A stretch of 64,000 bases of DNA from positions 1-64,000 of the forward strand of contig NZ_BMSF01000010.1 of NCBI RefSeq assembly GCF_014649015.1, given 5' to 3'. The translations under genes were made by a program, and so were the position numbers. Position 1 is the first letter of the stretch. Each line of letters begins with the position of its first letter. This document shows, one piece after another, positions 27,051 to 36,713 of this stretch. The notes below the pieces were generated by a model, which searched no databases, had not been told where the DNA came from, and saw only the letters and a list, made by a program, of their open reading frames with translations. The DNA comes from Streptomyces narbonensis. Its GTDB lineage: Bacteria; Actinomycetota; Actinomycetes; Streptomycetales; Streptomycetaceae.

Positions 27051-29252
27051 GTGTCGAGCGCAGCCGAGCAGGAGGCGGTACAGGAACATGCCCTGGAGCG
27101 GGCCCGACCGCCCGTCTGGCCGGGGGCGCCGACGCCGCTCGGCGCCCGGTGCCGGGTCGGGCCGGGCGGGGTGACGGGCACCAACTTCGCCCTGTGGGCG
27201 GGGGGTGCGGAGGCCGTGGAGCTGTGCCTCTTCGACGCGGACGGCACGGAGCGGCGGCTTCCGCTGACCGAGCTGACCCATGAGATCTGGCACGGTTTCG
27301 TGCCCGGGATCGGTGCCGGGCAGCGGTACGGCTACCGGGTGCACGGCCGCTGGGACCCGTGGACGGGTGCCCGCTGGAATCCGGCGAAGCTGCTCCTCGA
27401 CCCGTACGCGCGTGCGGTCGAGGGCGACTTCTCGCTGCCGCCCGAGGTGTACGGGCACGTGCGGGACTGGCCGCAGCAGCACGTCGCCGACACCGTCCGC
27501 GACGACCGGGACTCCGCCCCGTACGTCCCCAAGGGGGTCGTCGTCCAGGACGACGACGACTGGTCGGACGACCGCAGGCCGAAGACCCCCTGGCAGGACT
27601 CGGTCATCTACGAGCTGCACGTGAAGGGATTCACCCAGCGCCACCCGGGCATCCCGGAGCGGCTCCGCGGCACGTACGCGGGGCTCGCCCACCCGGCGGC
27701 GATCGAGCACCTCGTACGGCTCGGTGTGACGGCCGTCGAGCTCCTGCCCGTCCACCAGTTCGCGCACGAGGACCATCTGCTGCGGCGCGGGCTGAGCAAC
27801 TACTGGGGGTACAACTCCCTCGGCTACTTCGCCCCGCACGCGGCCTACTCGTCCTCGGGGACGACCGGGCAGCAGGTCGGCGAGTTCAAACGGATGGTGC
27901 GGGCGCTGCACGCGGCCGGCATCGAGGTCATCCTCGACGTCGTCTACAACCACACGGCGGAGGCGGGCGAGCTGGGCCCCACCCTCTCCCTCAAGGGCAT
28001 CGACAACCGCGGCTACTACCGCCTCCAGTCCGACGCCCGCCGGTACGCCGACTACACGGGCTGCGGCAACACGCTGCACGTGGTGCAGCCGCAGGTGCTG
28101 CGCCTCATCACCGACAGCCTCCGCTACTGGGTGACGGAGATGGGTGTGGACGGCTTCCGCTTCGACCTGGCGGCCGCCCTGGCCCGCTCGATGCACGACG
28201 TCGACATGCTCTCCCCCTTCCTCGCGGTCATCGCCCAGGACCCGGTGCTCCGCCGGGTCAAACTCATCGCCGAGCCCTGGGACGTGGGCAACGGCGGCTA
28301 CCAGGTGGGCGCCTTCCCGCCCCTGTGGACGGAGTGGAACGACCGCTACAGGGACGCCGTACGGGACTTCTGGCGGGGCGCGCTGCCCGATGTGCGGGAC
28401 CTCGGCTACCGGCTCTCCGGCTCCAGCGACCTCTATGCCTGGGGCGGCCGGCGGCCGTACGCCTCGGTCAACTTCGTCACCGCCCACGACGGCTTCACCC
28501 TCCGGGACCTCGTCACGTACGAGCGGAAGCACAACGAGGCCAACGGCGAGGGGAACCGGGACGGCACCCACGACAACCGCTCCTGGAACTGCGGGACCGA
28601 GGGCGAGACCGACGACCCCGGCATCCAGGCGCTGCGCCTGCGCCAGCTCCGCAACCTCCTCACCACCCTCCTCCTGTCGACCGGGGTGCCGATGCTCGTC
28701 GCCGGCGACGAGATGGGACGCACGCAGGGCGGCAACAACAACGCGTACTGCCAGGACAACGAGATCGGCTGGCTCGACTGGTCGCTGCCGGACGACCCGG
28801 GGCGGGCCCAGCTCCTCGCCCTGACCCGCCGGCTGCTCGCCCTGCGCCACCGCCACCCGGTGCTGCGCCGCCGGGCCTTCTTCTCGGGGCGGGCACAGGG
28901 CGCGGACGGGCTGCGGGACCTCGCCTGGTTCGGCGCGGACGGGGCCGAGATGACGGAGCGGGACTGGTACGCGCCGACGGCGACGCTCGGCCTCTACCTC
29001 TCGGGCCGGGACATCCCGGGCCGGGACGAGCGCGGGGAGCAGATCACCGACGACAGCTTCCTCGCCGTCCTGCACGCCGGCCACACGCCGCTGGAGTTCC
29101 GGCTGCCGGGTCCGCCCTGGGCGGAGTCGTACGAGCTCCTCGTCGACACCACCCGGGAGGACCAGTCACGGGCGCCGGGCACGGTGCACCGGGGCGGCGG
29201 GACGATCACGGTGGGGGCGCGCTCGACGGTGCTGCTGCGGGTCAGGGAGTGA
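27051..29252 (+). CDS. glgX: Glycogen debranching enzyme GlgX (isoamylase type)
   Basis: A 733-aa GH13 enzyme hydrolysing alpha-1,6 branches of phosphorylase-trimmed glycogen. A CBM48 domain (about residues 25-115) precedes the catalytic barrel. The nucleophile is D372 (GFRFD), the acid/base E408 (LIAEPWD), and the transition-state Asp is in TAHDGF. The GTG at 27051 follows ggagg at 8 nt and begins VSSAAEQEAV; the longer open frame upstream overlaps the divergent ldt promoter. It acts with GlgP (44-46.6 kb) in glycogen breakdown. It ends 15 nt from the convergent response-regulator gene. Confidence 0.95.
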   Translation: MSSAAEQEAVQEHALERARPPVWPGAPTPLGARCRVGPGGVTGTNFALWAGGAEAVELCLFDADGTERRLPLTELTHEIWHGFVPGIGAGQRYGYRVHGRWDPWTGARWNPAKLLLDPYARAVEGDFSLPPEVYGHVRDWPQQHVADTVRDDRDSAPYVPKGVVVQDDDDWSDDRRPKTPWQDSVIYELHVKGFTQRHPGIPERLRGTYAGLAHPAAIEHLVRLGVTAVELLPVHQFAHEDHLLRRGLSNYWGYNSLGYFAPHAAYSSSGTTGQQVGEFKRMVRALHAAGIEVILDVVYNHTAEAGELGPTLSLKGIDNRGYYRLQSDARRYADYTGCGNTLHVVQPQVLRLITDSLRYWVTEMGVDGFRFDLAAALARSMHDVDMLSPFLAVIAQDPVLRRVKLIAEPWDVGNGGYQVGAFPPLWTEWNDRYRDAVRDFWRGALPDVRDLGYRLSGSSDLYAWGGRRPYASVNFVTAHDGFTLRDLVTYERKHNEANGEGNRDGTHDNRSWNCGTEGETDDPGIQALRLRQLRNLLTTLLLSTGVPMLVAGDEMGRTQGGNNNAYCQDNEIGWLDWSLPDDPGRAQLLALTRRLLALRHRHPVLRRRAFFSGRAQGADGLRDLAWFGADGAEMTERDWYAPTATLGLYLSGRDIPGRDERGEQITDDSFLAVLHAGHTPLEFRLPGPPWAESYELLVDTTREDQSRAPGTVHRGGGTITVGARSTVLLRVRE

Positions 29253-29267
29253 GCGGGCGGGCGGCTG

Positions 29268-29912
29268 TCAGGTGCGGCCCAGGATGCCCCGGTCGTATCC
29301 GGCGGCGACGGCGGCCGCCCGGTCCTTGACCCCCAGCTTGCCGTAGATGTGGGTGAGATGGGTCTTCACGGTGGCCTCGCTGATGAAGAGCTCGGCGGCG
29401 ATGGCGCGGTTGGCGGTGCCCTTCGCGACGAGGCCGAGGATCTCGCTCTCCCGGGCGGAGAGGGTGGTGTCGGCGACCGGTGCGGGGGTGCGGACGGCGG
29501 TGACCAGGCGGGTGGCGACGGCCGGGGAGAGGACCGTGCGGCCCTCGGCGGCGGACCGGACGGCCGCGAACAGCTCCTCGCGCGGGGCGTCCTTGAGGAG
29601 GTAGCCGGTGGCGCCCGCCTCGATCGCCGGGAGGGTGTCGGTGTCCGTGTCGTACGTGGTGAGGACGAGGACCCGGGAGCGGGCGCCGCGGCGGGTGAGC
29701 TCGGCGATGGCGTCGACACCGCCGCCGCCGGGCATGCGCAGGTCCATGAGGACGACGTCCGGGTCGAGGCGCAGGGCGAGCTCGACGCCCTCGACGCCGC
29801 CGGAGGCCTCGCCGAGGACGCGGAAGCCGGAGCCGGCCGCGGCGAACATGCCGCGCAGGCCGTCCCGTACGACGGGGTGGTCGTCGACGATCAGCAGGGT
29901 GATGTCAGTCAT
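29268..29912 (-). CDS. NarL/LuxR-family response regulator
   Basis: A 214-aa two-component regulator. The receiver (residues 1-120) has phosphoacceptor D57 in VLMDLRM, and the LuxR helix-turn-helix (about 148-205) ends in a typical KLGVKDRAAAV helix. Its ATG overlaps the histidine-kinase stop by 4 nt. It closes the four-gene unit ABC ATPase, permease, kinase, regulator, so the exporter genes are its likely target, as in other drug-sensing systems. Confidence 0.92.
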   Translation of the reverse strand: MTDITLLIVDDHPVVRDGLRGMFAAAGSGFRVLGEASGGVEGVELALRLDPDVVLMDLRMPGGGGVDAIAELTRRGARSRVLVLTTYDTDTDTLPAIEAGATGYLLKDAPREELFAAVRSAAEGRTVLSPAVATRLVTAVRTPAPVADTTLSARESEILGLVAKGTANRAIAAELFISEATVKTHLTHIYGKLGVKDRAAAVAAGYDRGILGRT

Positions 29913-31207
29913 GGCGCGCCCCAAGGTACGCGAGCGGAGATCGCCGTGCCCTCGCCCGGGGCGGCCTCCACGGTGACGGTGCCGGTGAGGCGTTCGGCGC
30001 GGGCCCGCATGCCGTCGAGGCCGAACCCGTGGCCCGTACCGGCGCGTTCGGGCGGAGCGAGCGGGTCGAAGCCGCGGCCGTCGTCCCGTACGTCGAGGGT
30101 GATCTCGTCGTCCATGTAGGACAGGGTGACGCCGGCCCGGGAGGCGCCGGAGTGGCGGGCGGCGTTGGACAGGGCCTCCTGCGCGATCCGCAGGAGGGTG
30201 GCGGCGACCTCGTCGTGGAGGGGCAGCTCTGTGCCGGTGACGGTGAACCGGGTGTCGACGCCGCTGCGTTCGGCCCAGTCGGCGACGGTCTTGCGCAGGG
30301 CCTCGGGCAGGGTGTCGTGCTCCAGGGCGGCCGGGCCGAGGTTCCGGACGGAGCGGCGGGCCTCGCCGAGGCTCTCCCGGGCGAGCCCGGCCGCCCGCCG
30401 GAGGTGGGCGTCGGCGCGCTCGCGGTCGGGGGTGGCGCTCGCGGCCTGGAGCTGGGCGATGACGCCGGTGAGGCCCTGGGCGATGGTGTCGTGGATCTCG
30501 GCGGCGAGCCGGCGGCGCTCGTCGGCGACCCCGGCCTCCCTGGCCTGGAGGAGGAGCTGGGCCTGGAGGGCCGCGTTCTCGGCGAGCGCCTGTTCGAGGC
30601 GGGCGTTGGTGCGGCCGAGCTCGGCGATGGTGGCGGTGCGTTCGGCGGCCTTCTCGGCGTCCTTCGTGGCGAGGTGCGAGAAGCCCATGGCGAGGCAGGC
30701 GTTCAGGGCGAAGAGTCCGCCGAAGGCGAGCCACTGCATGAGGGAGGCGGGCGGCAGCCCTCCTGACTGGGAGCCGGCCATCGTCACGGCGGTGACGAGA
30801 AGCCCGGCATGGGCGAGACGGCGGGGCAGCAGATGGGTGGCGTCGAAGTAGCCGGCGCAGGCGTAGATCGCGAAGAAGGGATTGAGCCAGGTCAACGCGA
30901 AGGCGAGGGCGGTACGGAGGACGAAGTGGACGACGAGGGCGGGCCCCGGCGCCGCCGGCACGAGGACCGGTCCGGAGCCGTGCTGCTCGGGCCCCCACCC
31001 GATGGTCGCGACCACCCGGCGGCAGCGGAGGTCCCACACGACGTGGAGGAGGAGCGCCGCCGCCACCAGGGCACCGGCCGCCACCTTCTCCGTACGGTCC
31101 ATGAACAGGTCCGCCGACGCCGCGGCGATCGCCGTGGCGAGGCCGAGCAGTCCGTACGGTCCCCATCTGAAGAACTGGCGCCAGCGCTCCTCGACGGTGG
31201 TGGCCAC
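29909..31207 (-). CDS. Sensor histidine kinase (HisKA_3)
   Basis: A kinase of about 432 aa with five or six N-terminal spans up to residue 175. A coiled-coil-like segment (180-225) rich in Glu/Ala/Leu follows. The HisKA_3 dimerisation motif has phosphoacceptor H239 in EIHDTIAQ, and a HATPase domain has DDGRGF. The GTG at 31207 has gaggggg 7 nt upstream. A GTG at 31225 directly abutting the permease stop is the alternative. With no periplasmic sensor domain, it probably senses membrane or drug signals through its spans, perhaps via the co-encoded exporter. Confidence 0.9.
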   Translation of the reverse strand: MATTVEERWRQFFRWGPYGLLGLATAIAAASADLFMDRTEKVAAGALVAAALLLHVVWDLRCRRVVATIGWGPEQHGSGPVLVPAAPGPALVVHFVLRTALAFALTWLNPFFAIYACAGYFDATHLLPRRLAHAGLLVTAVTMAGSQSGGLPPASLMQWLAFGGLFALNACLAMGFSHLATKDAEKAAERTATIAELGRTNARLEQALAENAALQAQLLLQAREAGVADERRRLAAEIHDTIAQGLTGVIAQLQAASATPDRERADAHLRRAAGLARESLGEARRSVRNLGPAALEHDTLPEALRKTVADWAERSGVDTRFTVTGTELPLHDEVAATLLRIAQEALSNAARHSGASRAGVTLSYMDDEITLDVRDDGRGFDPLAPPERAGTGHGFGLDGMRARAERLTGTVTVEAAPGEGTAISARVPWGAP

Positions 31208-31225
31208 CCCGCCGCCCCCTCTCAC

Positions 31226-31975
31226 TCACTCCCAGCGGAACCAGCGCGCCGCCGCGGCGGTCAGGCCCACCGTCCACGCGGCCATGACGGCGAGCGGGGC
31301 CCAGCCGGGCCAGCCGCCGGACATGGCCGTGTCGAGTGCCTGGGACGCGGCGCCGCACGGTGTGAGCTGCACGATCCGCTGCAGGGTATCCGGCATGGCC
31401 TGGACGGGCACCCAGACGCCCGCCGTGAACATGGTGGGGAAGAAGACGGCCGAACCGACGGCGGTGGCGATCTTCTGCGTGCGGGAGACCGCGCACACGG
31501 CGGCGCCGAGCGCGAGCCCGCCCGCGACGGCGAGGAGCAGGGCGAGGGCGTAGCCGGGGAGGTTCTCCGGCAGGGCGACGCCGAAGGCGAGCCGGCCGAC
31601 GGAGATCACGAGCAGCGCGGAGACGAGCGCGCCGGCCGCGTGCAGGGCGAGCTGAGCGGTGAGCAGCGTCCCGGGGCGTACGGGGGTGGTGGACATCCGG
31701 CGCAGGATGCCGCGTTCGCGGTAGCCGGAGAGGACCGGGGGCATGGCCTGGATGCCGGACATGATCAGGGCGAACAGGACGGCGACGGGGACGTAGAGGT
31801 CGATGACCCGGCGTCCGCCGAGGTCTTCCGAGACCTCCCGGAAGGAGGGGATGAGACCGAGGATCGTGAGCAGGACCGTCGGGGAGATCACCACCCAGAA
31901 CAGGGAGCCGGGTTCGCGGGCGAAGAGCCGGGCCTCGGTGCGCAGGACGGTACGGGTGGCGGTGGCGGCGCTCAT
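31226..31975 (-). CDS. ABC-2 type exporter permease (DrrB-like)
   Basis: A 249-aa ABC2 membrane protein with six spans. It begins with the amphipathic RTEARLFAREPG segment usual in DrrB relatives. It pairs with the ATPase encoded immediately upstream, with a 4-nt overlap. The substrate is unknown; relatives export antibiotics or lipids. The gene immediately precedes the histidine-kinase gene. Confidence 0.88.
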   Translation of the reverse strand: MSAATATRTVLRTEARLFAREPGSLFWVVISPTVLLTILGLIPSFREVSEDLGGRRVIDLYVPVAVLFALIMSGIQAMPPVLSGYRERGILRRMSTTPVRPGTLLTAQLALHAAGALVSALLVISVGRLAFGVALPENLPGYALALLLAVAGGLALGAAVCAVSRTQKIATAVGSAVFFPTMFTAGVWVPVQAMPDTLQRIVQLTPCGAASQALDTAMSGGWPGWAPLAVMAAWTVGLTAAAARWFRWE

Positions 31976-32877
31976 CGGAGGTCGGCTCCTGTCAGGTCGA
32001 GGAAGGCGTCGTCGAGTGTGGCGTCGACGACGCGGAGCCCGGCGGCGGTGACGCCCCGGCGGGCCAGGAGGGAGACGAAGGCGGTGACGGTCTCGTCGGT
32101 GCCGTGGACGGCGGTCCGGCCGTCCTTCGTCTCCACCCCCGCGGCCCCGGGGAGCGCGCGCAGCTCCGCGGGGTCGAGCGGTGTGCGCGACGCGAAGGAG
32201 ATCTCCTTGGCGGCCGACGACCGCCCGATGAGGCCGGCGGGGGTGTCGAGTGCGGCGACCCGGCCCCGGTCGATGACGGCGATCCGGTCGCAGAGGCGCT
32301 GGGCCTCCTCCATGAAGTGGGTGACGAGCAGGACGGTCACCCCGCTGTCCCTGATCGATTCGACGAGCTCCCAGGCCTCGCGGCGGGCGCGCGGGTCGAG
32401 CCCGGTGGTGAGTTCGTCGAGGACGACGACCTTCGGCCTGCCGATCAGGGCGAGGGCGATGAACAGCCGCTGTTTCTGGCCACCAGAGAGCTTCCCGAAC
32501 CGGGTCCTCAGCTGCGGGAGCAGTCCGAGCCGCTCCGCGAGCTCGTGCCGGTCGGCGGGCCGCTCGTAGAAGGAGGCGTACAGGTCGAGCGCCTCGCGGA
32601 CGGTCAGTTTCGGCTGGAGTTCGCTGTCCTGGAGTTGGACGCCGAGGACCCGGGTGACGTCGGCGCGCTGTGTGCCGGGGTCGTACCCGCAGACGCGCAC
32701 CCGCCCCTCGTCGGGGGTCCGCAGTCCCCCGACGCACTCCACGGTGGTGGTCTTGCCGGCGCCGTTGGGCCCGAGGATCCCGAAGATCTCGCCCTCGCCG
32801 ACGTCGAAGGAGACCCCGTCGACGACCTTCCGGTCGCCGTAGGTCTTGTGCAGTCCGCGCACCTCGATCGCTGTCAT
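31972..32877 (-). CDS. ABC exporter ATPase (DrrA-like)
   Basis: A 301-aa ATPase. Walker A GPNGAGKT is at residues 36-43, LSGGQKQR from 130 and Walker B VVLDE at 151-155. The C-terminal 80 residues carry the DrrA-type extension ending DATLDDAFLDLTG. It is the first gene of the exporter/two-component unit. The ATG at 32877 gives MTAIEVRGLHKTYG, the normal start; the frame is open further upstream into the promoter region. Confidence 0.92.
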   Translation of the reverse strand: MTAIEVRGLHKTYGDRKVVDGVSFDVGEGEIFGILGPNGAGKTTTVECVGGLRTPDEGRVRVCGYDPGTQRADVTRVLGVQLQDSELQPKLTVREALDLYASFYERPADRHELAERLGLLPQLRTRFGKLSGGQKQRLFIALALIGRPKVVVLDELTTGLDPRARREAWELVESIRDSGVTVLLVTHFMEEAQRLCDRIAVIDRGRVAALDTPAGLIGRSSAAKEISFASRTPLDPAELRALPGAAGVETKDGRTAVHGTDETVTAFVSLLARRGVTAAGLRVVDATLDDAFLDLTGADLR

Positions 32878-32936
32878 GGCCCAAGCCTCGCGATCCGGGC
32901 GGATCGCCGGTATCGGCCATCGCGCTCGAATCACCG

Positions 32937-32952
32937 TCAACCGATCGGTTGA
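32937..32952. promoter_or_regulatory. Perfect 16-bp palindrome in a divergent exporter promoter
   Basis: The sequence tcaaccgatcggttga is fully self-complementary. It lies between the DrrAB-like operon (start 32877) and the heterodimeric exporter genes (start 33036), where a dimeric repressor or the nearby response regulator could act on both. Confidence 0.5.
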
Positions 32953-33035
32953 TGGCGGTACGACTTCCGGAGGGTGTGAGGTGCGGCCGAAAACCGGATG
33001 AGACGTGTCAGTGGTGAACCGTATGGTCGGACCTG

Positions 33036-34829
33036 ATGCCCGAGAAACCCATGCCCCCAGAATCCGCCCCCGACCGCTCGGCGATACGGACACTGCTCCG
33101 GCTGTGGCCGTACGTCCGGCCCGTGCGGGTGCGGCTGTTCACCGCGGCGTTCGTCGCGATCGTCGCCTCCTGTCTGTCGCTCGTCATCCCGCTCGTCCTG
33201 AAGTGGATGGTCGACGGGCCCATCACCGACCGCGACCCGGGCGGTGTGTGGCTGGGGGCGCTCTACCTCCTGCTGCTCGGCATCGCCGAGGCCGTCCTCT
33301 TCGGGTACCGGCGCTGGCTGGTGGCGCGGCCGCTCTCCGGGGTCGAGGCGCGGATGCGGTCCGATCTGTACCGCAGGCTCCAGCGGCTGCCGATCTCCTT
33401 CCACGACCGGTGGGCGTCGGGGCAGCTGCTCTCGCGCGGCACGACCGATCTCATGCTGGTCCGGATGTTCCTGGCCTTCCCGCTGACCTTCCTGCTGGTC
33501 AACGGCGTGACGATCCTGGCCGGTTATGTGCTGCTGCTCGCCCAGGACTGGTCGCTCGGCCTTGTGCTGCTGACGCCCGTGGTGCCGCTGGTGATCGTGT
33601 GCTCGCTCTTCGAGCGCCGGTACGGGGCCGTGGCGCGGCGCGCCCAGGACCAGGTCGGCGACCTGACGACGGTCGTCGAGGAGAGCGTCCTCGGCATCCG
33701 GATCGTCAAGGGCTTCGGCCGGAACCGCAGCCAGGCGCGGGCCTTCCGCGACCTCGCCGGACAGCTGCGCGGCACGGAGCTGGTCAAGGCCCGGCTGCTC
33801 GCCATGATCTGGGCGGTCATCACGGTCGTACCGGAGCTGGCCATCGGGGCGGCACTGGTCATCGGCACGGTGCAGGTCGCGGACGGGGACCTGTCGGCGG
33901 GCACGCTCGTCGCGTTCCTGTCGACGGCACTCGCGCTGCGCTGGCCGGTCGAGTCGATCGGCTTCCTGCTCGCGATGAGCCAGGAGGCGGCGACCGCGAC
34001 GGAACGGTACTTCGAGGTGATGGACGCCGACGAGGAGCCGGAGACGACCGCGCCCTCGGCCCCGGCCGACGGCTCGGGCGGGGTGCGGTTCGAGAACGTC
34101 TCCTTCCACTACCCGGACGCCCCGGAGGGGTCCCCGCCCGTCCTGGACGGCATCGACCTCCACATCCGCCCGGGCGAGACCCTGGCCCTGGTCGGCGGCA
34201 CCGGGTCCGGGAAGACGACGCTCACCGCGCTCGTACCGCGCCTGCACGAGGCGACCGGCGGGCGGATCCTGCTGGACGGCGAGGACATCGCTCTGATGGA
34301 GCGGGAGCGGCTGCGGACCCTGGTGTCGATGGCCTTCGAGGAGCCGACGCTCTTCTCGGCGAGCATCGGGGAGAACGTCCTGATGGGCGCCGAGGCCGGG
34401 GCAGGCGAGCCGGAGCTGCGGCGCGCCCTCGGCGTGGCCCAGGCCGACGGCTTCGTGGACCGGCTGCCGGAGGGCTCCGCGACACAGGTGGGCGAGCAGG
34501 GACTGAGCCTGTCGGGCGGTCAGCGGCAGCGGCTCGCGCTGGCGCGCGCCGTGGTCGGCAGGCCCCGCTTCCTGGTCCTCGACGACCCGCTCTCGGCGCT
34601 CGACGTGCACACGGAGGCGCGGGTGGAGGCGGCCCTGCGGGAGGTGCTCCGCGAGACGACGGCACTGGTCGTGGCGCACCGCCCGTCGACGGTGATGCTG
34701 GCCGACCGGGTCGCGCTGCTGTCCCGCGGCCGCATCACCGCCGTGGGCACCCATCAGGAACTGCTGCGGAGCAGCGAGGAGTACGCCTGGCTGATGTCCG
34801 GCGAAGACGAGGGGAACGAACACCGATGA
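33036..34829 (+). CDS. Heterodimeric ABC exporter subunit, degenerate Walker B
   Basis: A 597-aa half-exporter with six spans (about residues 35-310) and a nucleotide-binding domain from 345. Walker A GGTGSGKT is at 387-394 and the signature LSGGQRQR starts at 492. Walker B ends LVLDD, so D517 replaces the catalytic Glu. This is the typical feature of the inactive-site subunit of heterodimeric exporters such as TM287/288 and BmrCD. The partner gene follows with a 4-nt overlap. Multidrug or lipid export is likely; the substrate is unknown. Confidence 0.9.
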   Translation: MPEKPMPPESAPDRSAIRTLLRLWPYVRPVRVRLFTAAFVAIVASCLSLVIPLVLKWMVDGPITDRDPGGVWLGALYLLLLGIAEAVLFGYRRWLVARPLSGVEARMRSDLYRRLQRLPISFHDRWASGQLLSRGTTDLMLVRMFLAFPLTFLLVNGVTILAGYVLLLAQDWSLGLVLLTPVVPLVIVCSLFERRYGAVARRAQDQVGDLTTVVEESVLGIRIVKGFGRNRSQARAFRDLAGQLRGTELVKARLLAMIWAVITVVPELAIGAALVIGTVQVADGDLSAGTLVAFLSTALALRWPVESIGFLLAMSQEAATATERYFEVMDADEEPETTAPSAPADGSGGVRFENVSFHYPDAPEGSPPVLDGIDLHIRPGETLALVGGTGSGKTTLTALVPRLHEATGGRILLDGEDIALMERERLRTLVSMAFEEPTLFSASIGENVLMGAEAGAGEPELRRALGVAQADGFVDRLPEGSATQVGEQGLSLSGGQRQRLALARAVVGRPRFLVLDDPLSALDVHTEARVEAALREVLRETTALVVAHRPSTVMLADRVALLSRGRITAVGTHQELLRSSEEYAWLMSGEDEGNEHR

Positions 34830-36679
34830 CGGACACGACCGTCGCGACGAAGAGCGATCCCCCGGCCTCGCTCCCCGAGGCACCGCCCACGGACCCCTTC
34901 GACCGCGACGACCTGCCGGCGCCCGAGGGCGCGACGGGCGGGCTGCTGCGTTCCCTCCTCGCCACCCACCGGCTGCGGGTCACGGCCGCCGCGCTCGTCC
35001 TCCTCCTCAAGGAGGCGGCGGTCCAGGCGGGCCCGCTGCTTGTCGCGTACGCCATCGACCGGGGCGTCCCGGCCTTCCGCGCGGGCGACCACGGCCCGGT
35101 GGTGGCGGTCGCGCTCGGCTACCTCCTGTGCGCCGCGCTCTCGGGCCTCCTCCAGTACGCCTTCGTACGGGTGGCGGCCCGCGTCAACCAGGACGTGCTG
35201 CTCGACCTCCGGGGCCGGATCTTCCGCCACGCCCAGGTCCTGAGCGTGGACTTCCACGAGCGCTACACCTCGGGCCGGCTGATCTCCCGCTCCACGACGG
35301 ACGTCGAGTCGCTGCGCGAGTTGCTCTCGGAGGGACTCCAGGAGCTGATCGGGGTGGTCCTCTCCTTCGTCTCCATCGCCGTGATCCTCCTCTGGCTGGA
35401 CCTGGGCATCGGAGCGGTGGCCGTGGTGTCCTTCGTCCCGCTGTACCTCCTGGTGCGGCTCTACCGCCGCCGCGCGGGCACGGTCTACGCGGAGCGGTCC
35501 ACGGCGATCGCGGGCGTGATCGTGAAGTTCGCGGAGACGATGAACGGCATCCGCCCGGTCAGGGCGTTCCGCCGTGAGCAGCAGAACGACGCCGAGTTCT
35601 CGGTACTGAACCACCGCCACGAGCGCAGCAACGGCGACGCGCTCCTGGAGATGGCCCGCTACGTGGTCGGTTCACGGCTCGTGGCGAACACGGCGGTGGC
35701 GGGCATGGTCCTGTGGGGGGCCTATCGGGTCGCGGGCGGCACGCTGGAGCTGGGTGTCCTGGCGGCGGCGGTGCTGTACATGCGGCGCCTGTACGACCCG
35801 ATCGACCGCCTGGGCATGTTCCTCAACTCGTACGAGTCGGCGGCGGCCAGCCTCACCAAGATCGCGGGCCTGCTGGCGCAGGAGCCGGGGGTCCCGGAGA
35901 CGACGGCCCCGAAGGAGCTGCCGGACCGCGCGCACACTCCGGGCCGCGAGGTGGTCTTCGAGAAGGTCCGCTTCGCCTACCGGACGGGCGGCGAGGTGCT
36001 GCCCACGTTCGACCTGCGGATCCCGGCGGGTCAGACGGTGGCAGTGGTGGGCGCGACAGGAGCGGGGAAGTCGACGCTGGCCAAGCTCCTGGCCCGCTTC
36101 TACGACCCGACGGACGGCCGGGTGCTCCTGGACGGCGTCGACCTCAGGGACCTGACGACCCCCACGCTCCGCCGCGGCGTGGTGATGGTGACCCAGGAGG
36201 CGTTCCTCTTCTCCGGGACGGTGGCGGAGAACATCGCCATCGGCCGCCCGGACGCGACCCGCGAGGAGATCGAGCAGGCGGCGAAGGCCATCGGGGCCCA
36301 CGAGTTCATCACGGCCCTCCCGGACGGCTACGACACGGACGTGCGCAAGCGCGGCGGCCGGATCTCGGCCGGGCAGCGCCAACTGGTGGCGTTCGCGAGG
36401 GCACTTCTCGCGGACCCGGCGGTCCTCATCCTGGACGAGGCGACGAGCTCGCTGGACGTGCCGGGCGAGCGGGCGGTGCAGCGGGCGATGGACACGGTCC
36501 TGGCGGGCCGTACGGCGGTGGTCATCGCCCACCGCCTGTCGACGGTGGAGGTGGCGGACCGGGTCATCGTCATGGAGTCGGGCAGGATCGTCGAGGACGG
36601 CACGCCCAGGACCCTGGTCTCGGGCGAGGGCCACTACGCGGGCCTGCACAAGGCATGGCGGGACAGTCTGGTGGGCTGA
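34826..36679 (+). CDS. Heterodimeric ABC exporter subunit, catalytic
   Basis: A 617-aa half-exporter. About 40 acidic/Pro-rich residues precede six spans (50-330) and the nucleotide-binding domain. Walker A GATGAGKS is at 409-416 and Walker B LILDE at 534-538 with the catalytic Glu present. Its signature is ISAGQ (513-517) rather than LSGGQ. Combined with the partner's LDD Walker B, the altered signature falls at the same composite site, leaving one consensus ATPase site. Its ATG overlaps the partner's stop. Confidence 0.92.
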   Translation: MTDTTVATKSDPPASLPEAPPTDPFDRDDLPAPEGATGGLLRSLLATHRLRVTAAALVLLLKEAAVQAGPLLVAYAIDRGVPAFRAGDHGPVVAVALGYLLCAALSGLLQYAFVRVAARVNQDVLLDLRGRIFRHAQVLSVDFHERYTSGRLISRSTTDVESLRELLSEGLQELIGVVLSFVSIAVILLWLDLGIGAVAVVSFVPLYLLVRLYRRRAGTVYAERSTAIAGVIVKFAETMNGIRPVRAFRREQQNDAEFSVLNHRHERSNGDALLEMARYVVGSRLVANTAVAGMVLWGAYRVAGGTLELGVLAAAVLYMRRLYDPIDRLGMFLNSYESAAASLTKIAGLLAQEPGVPETTAPKELPDRAHTPGREVVFEKVRFAYRTGGEVLPTFDLRIPAGQTVAVVGATGAGKSTLAKLLARFYDPTDGRVLLDGVDLRDLTTPTLRRGVVMVTQEAFLFSGTVAENIAIGRPDATREEIEQAAKAIGAHEFITALPDGYDTDVRKRGGRISAGQRQLVAFARALLADPAVLILDEATSSLDVPGERAVQRAMDTVLAGRTAVVIAHRLSTVEVADRVIVMESGRIVEDGTPRTLVSGEGHYAGLHKAWRDSLVG

Positions 36680-36713
36680 CGAGAACCACTGCGGCACCGG
36701 TCCACCGGCGGGA

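Noticed and set aside
30809..32569. Plus-strand frame of nearly 590 codons opposite the DrrAB/kinase genes
   Set aside because: It is a Glu/Gly/Arg-rich shadow frame opposite clear ABC and kinase genes.
33005..34825. N-terminal extension of the second exporter subunit over the first
   Set aside because: The fused frame upstream of 34826 is an out-of-frame reading of the first subunit; the ATG overlapping its stop is the natural start.
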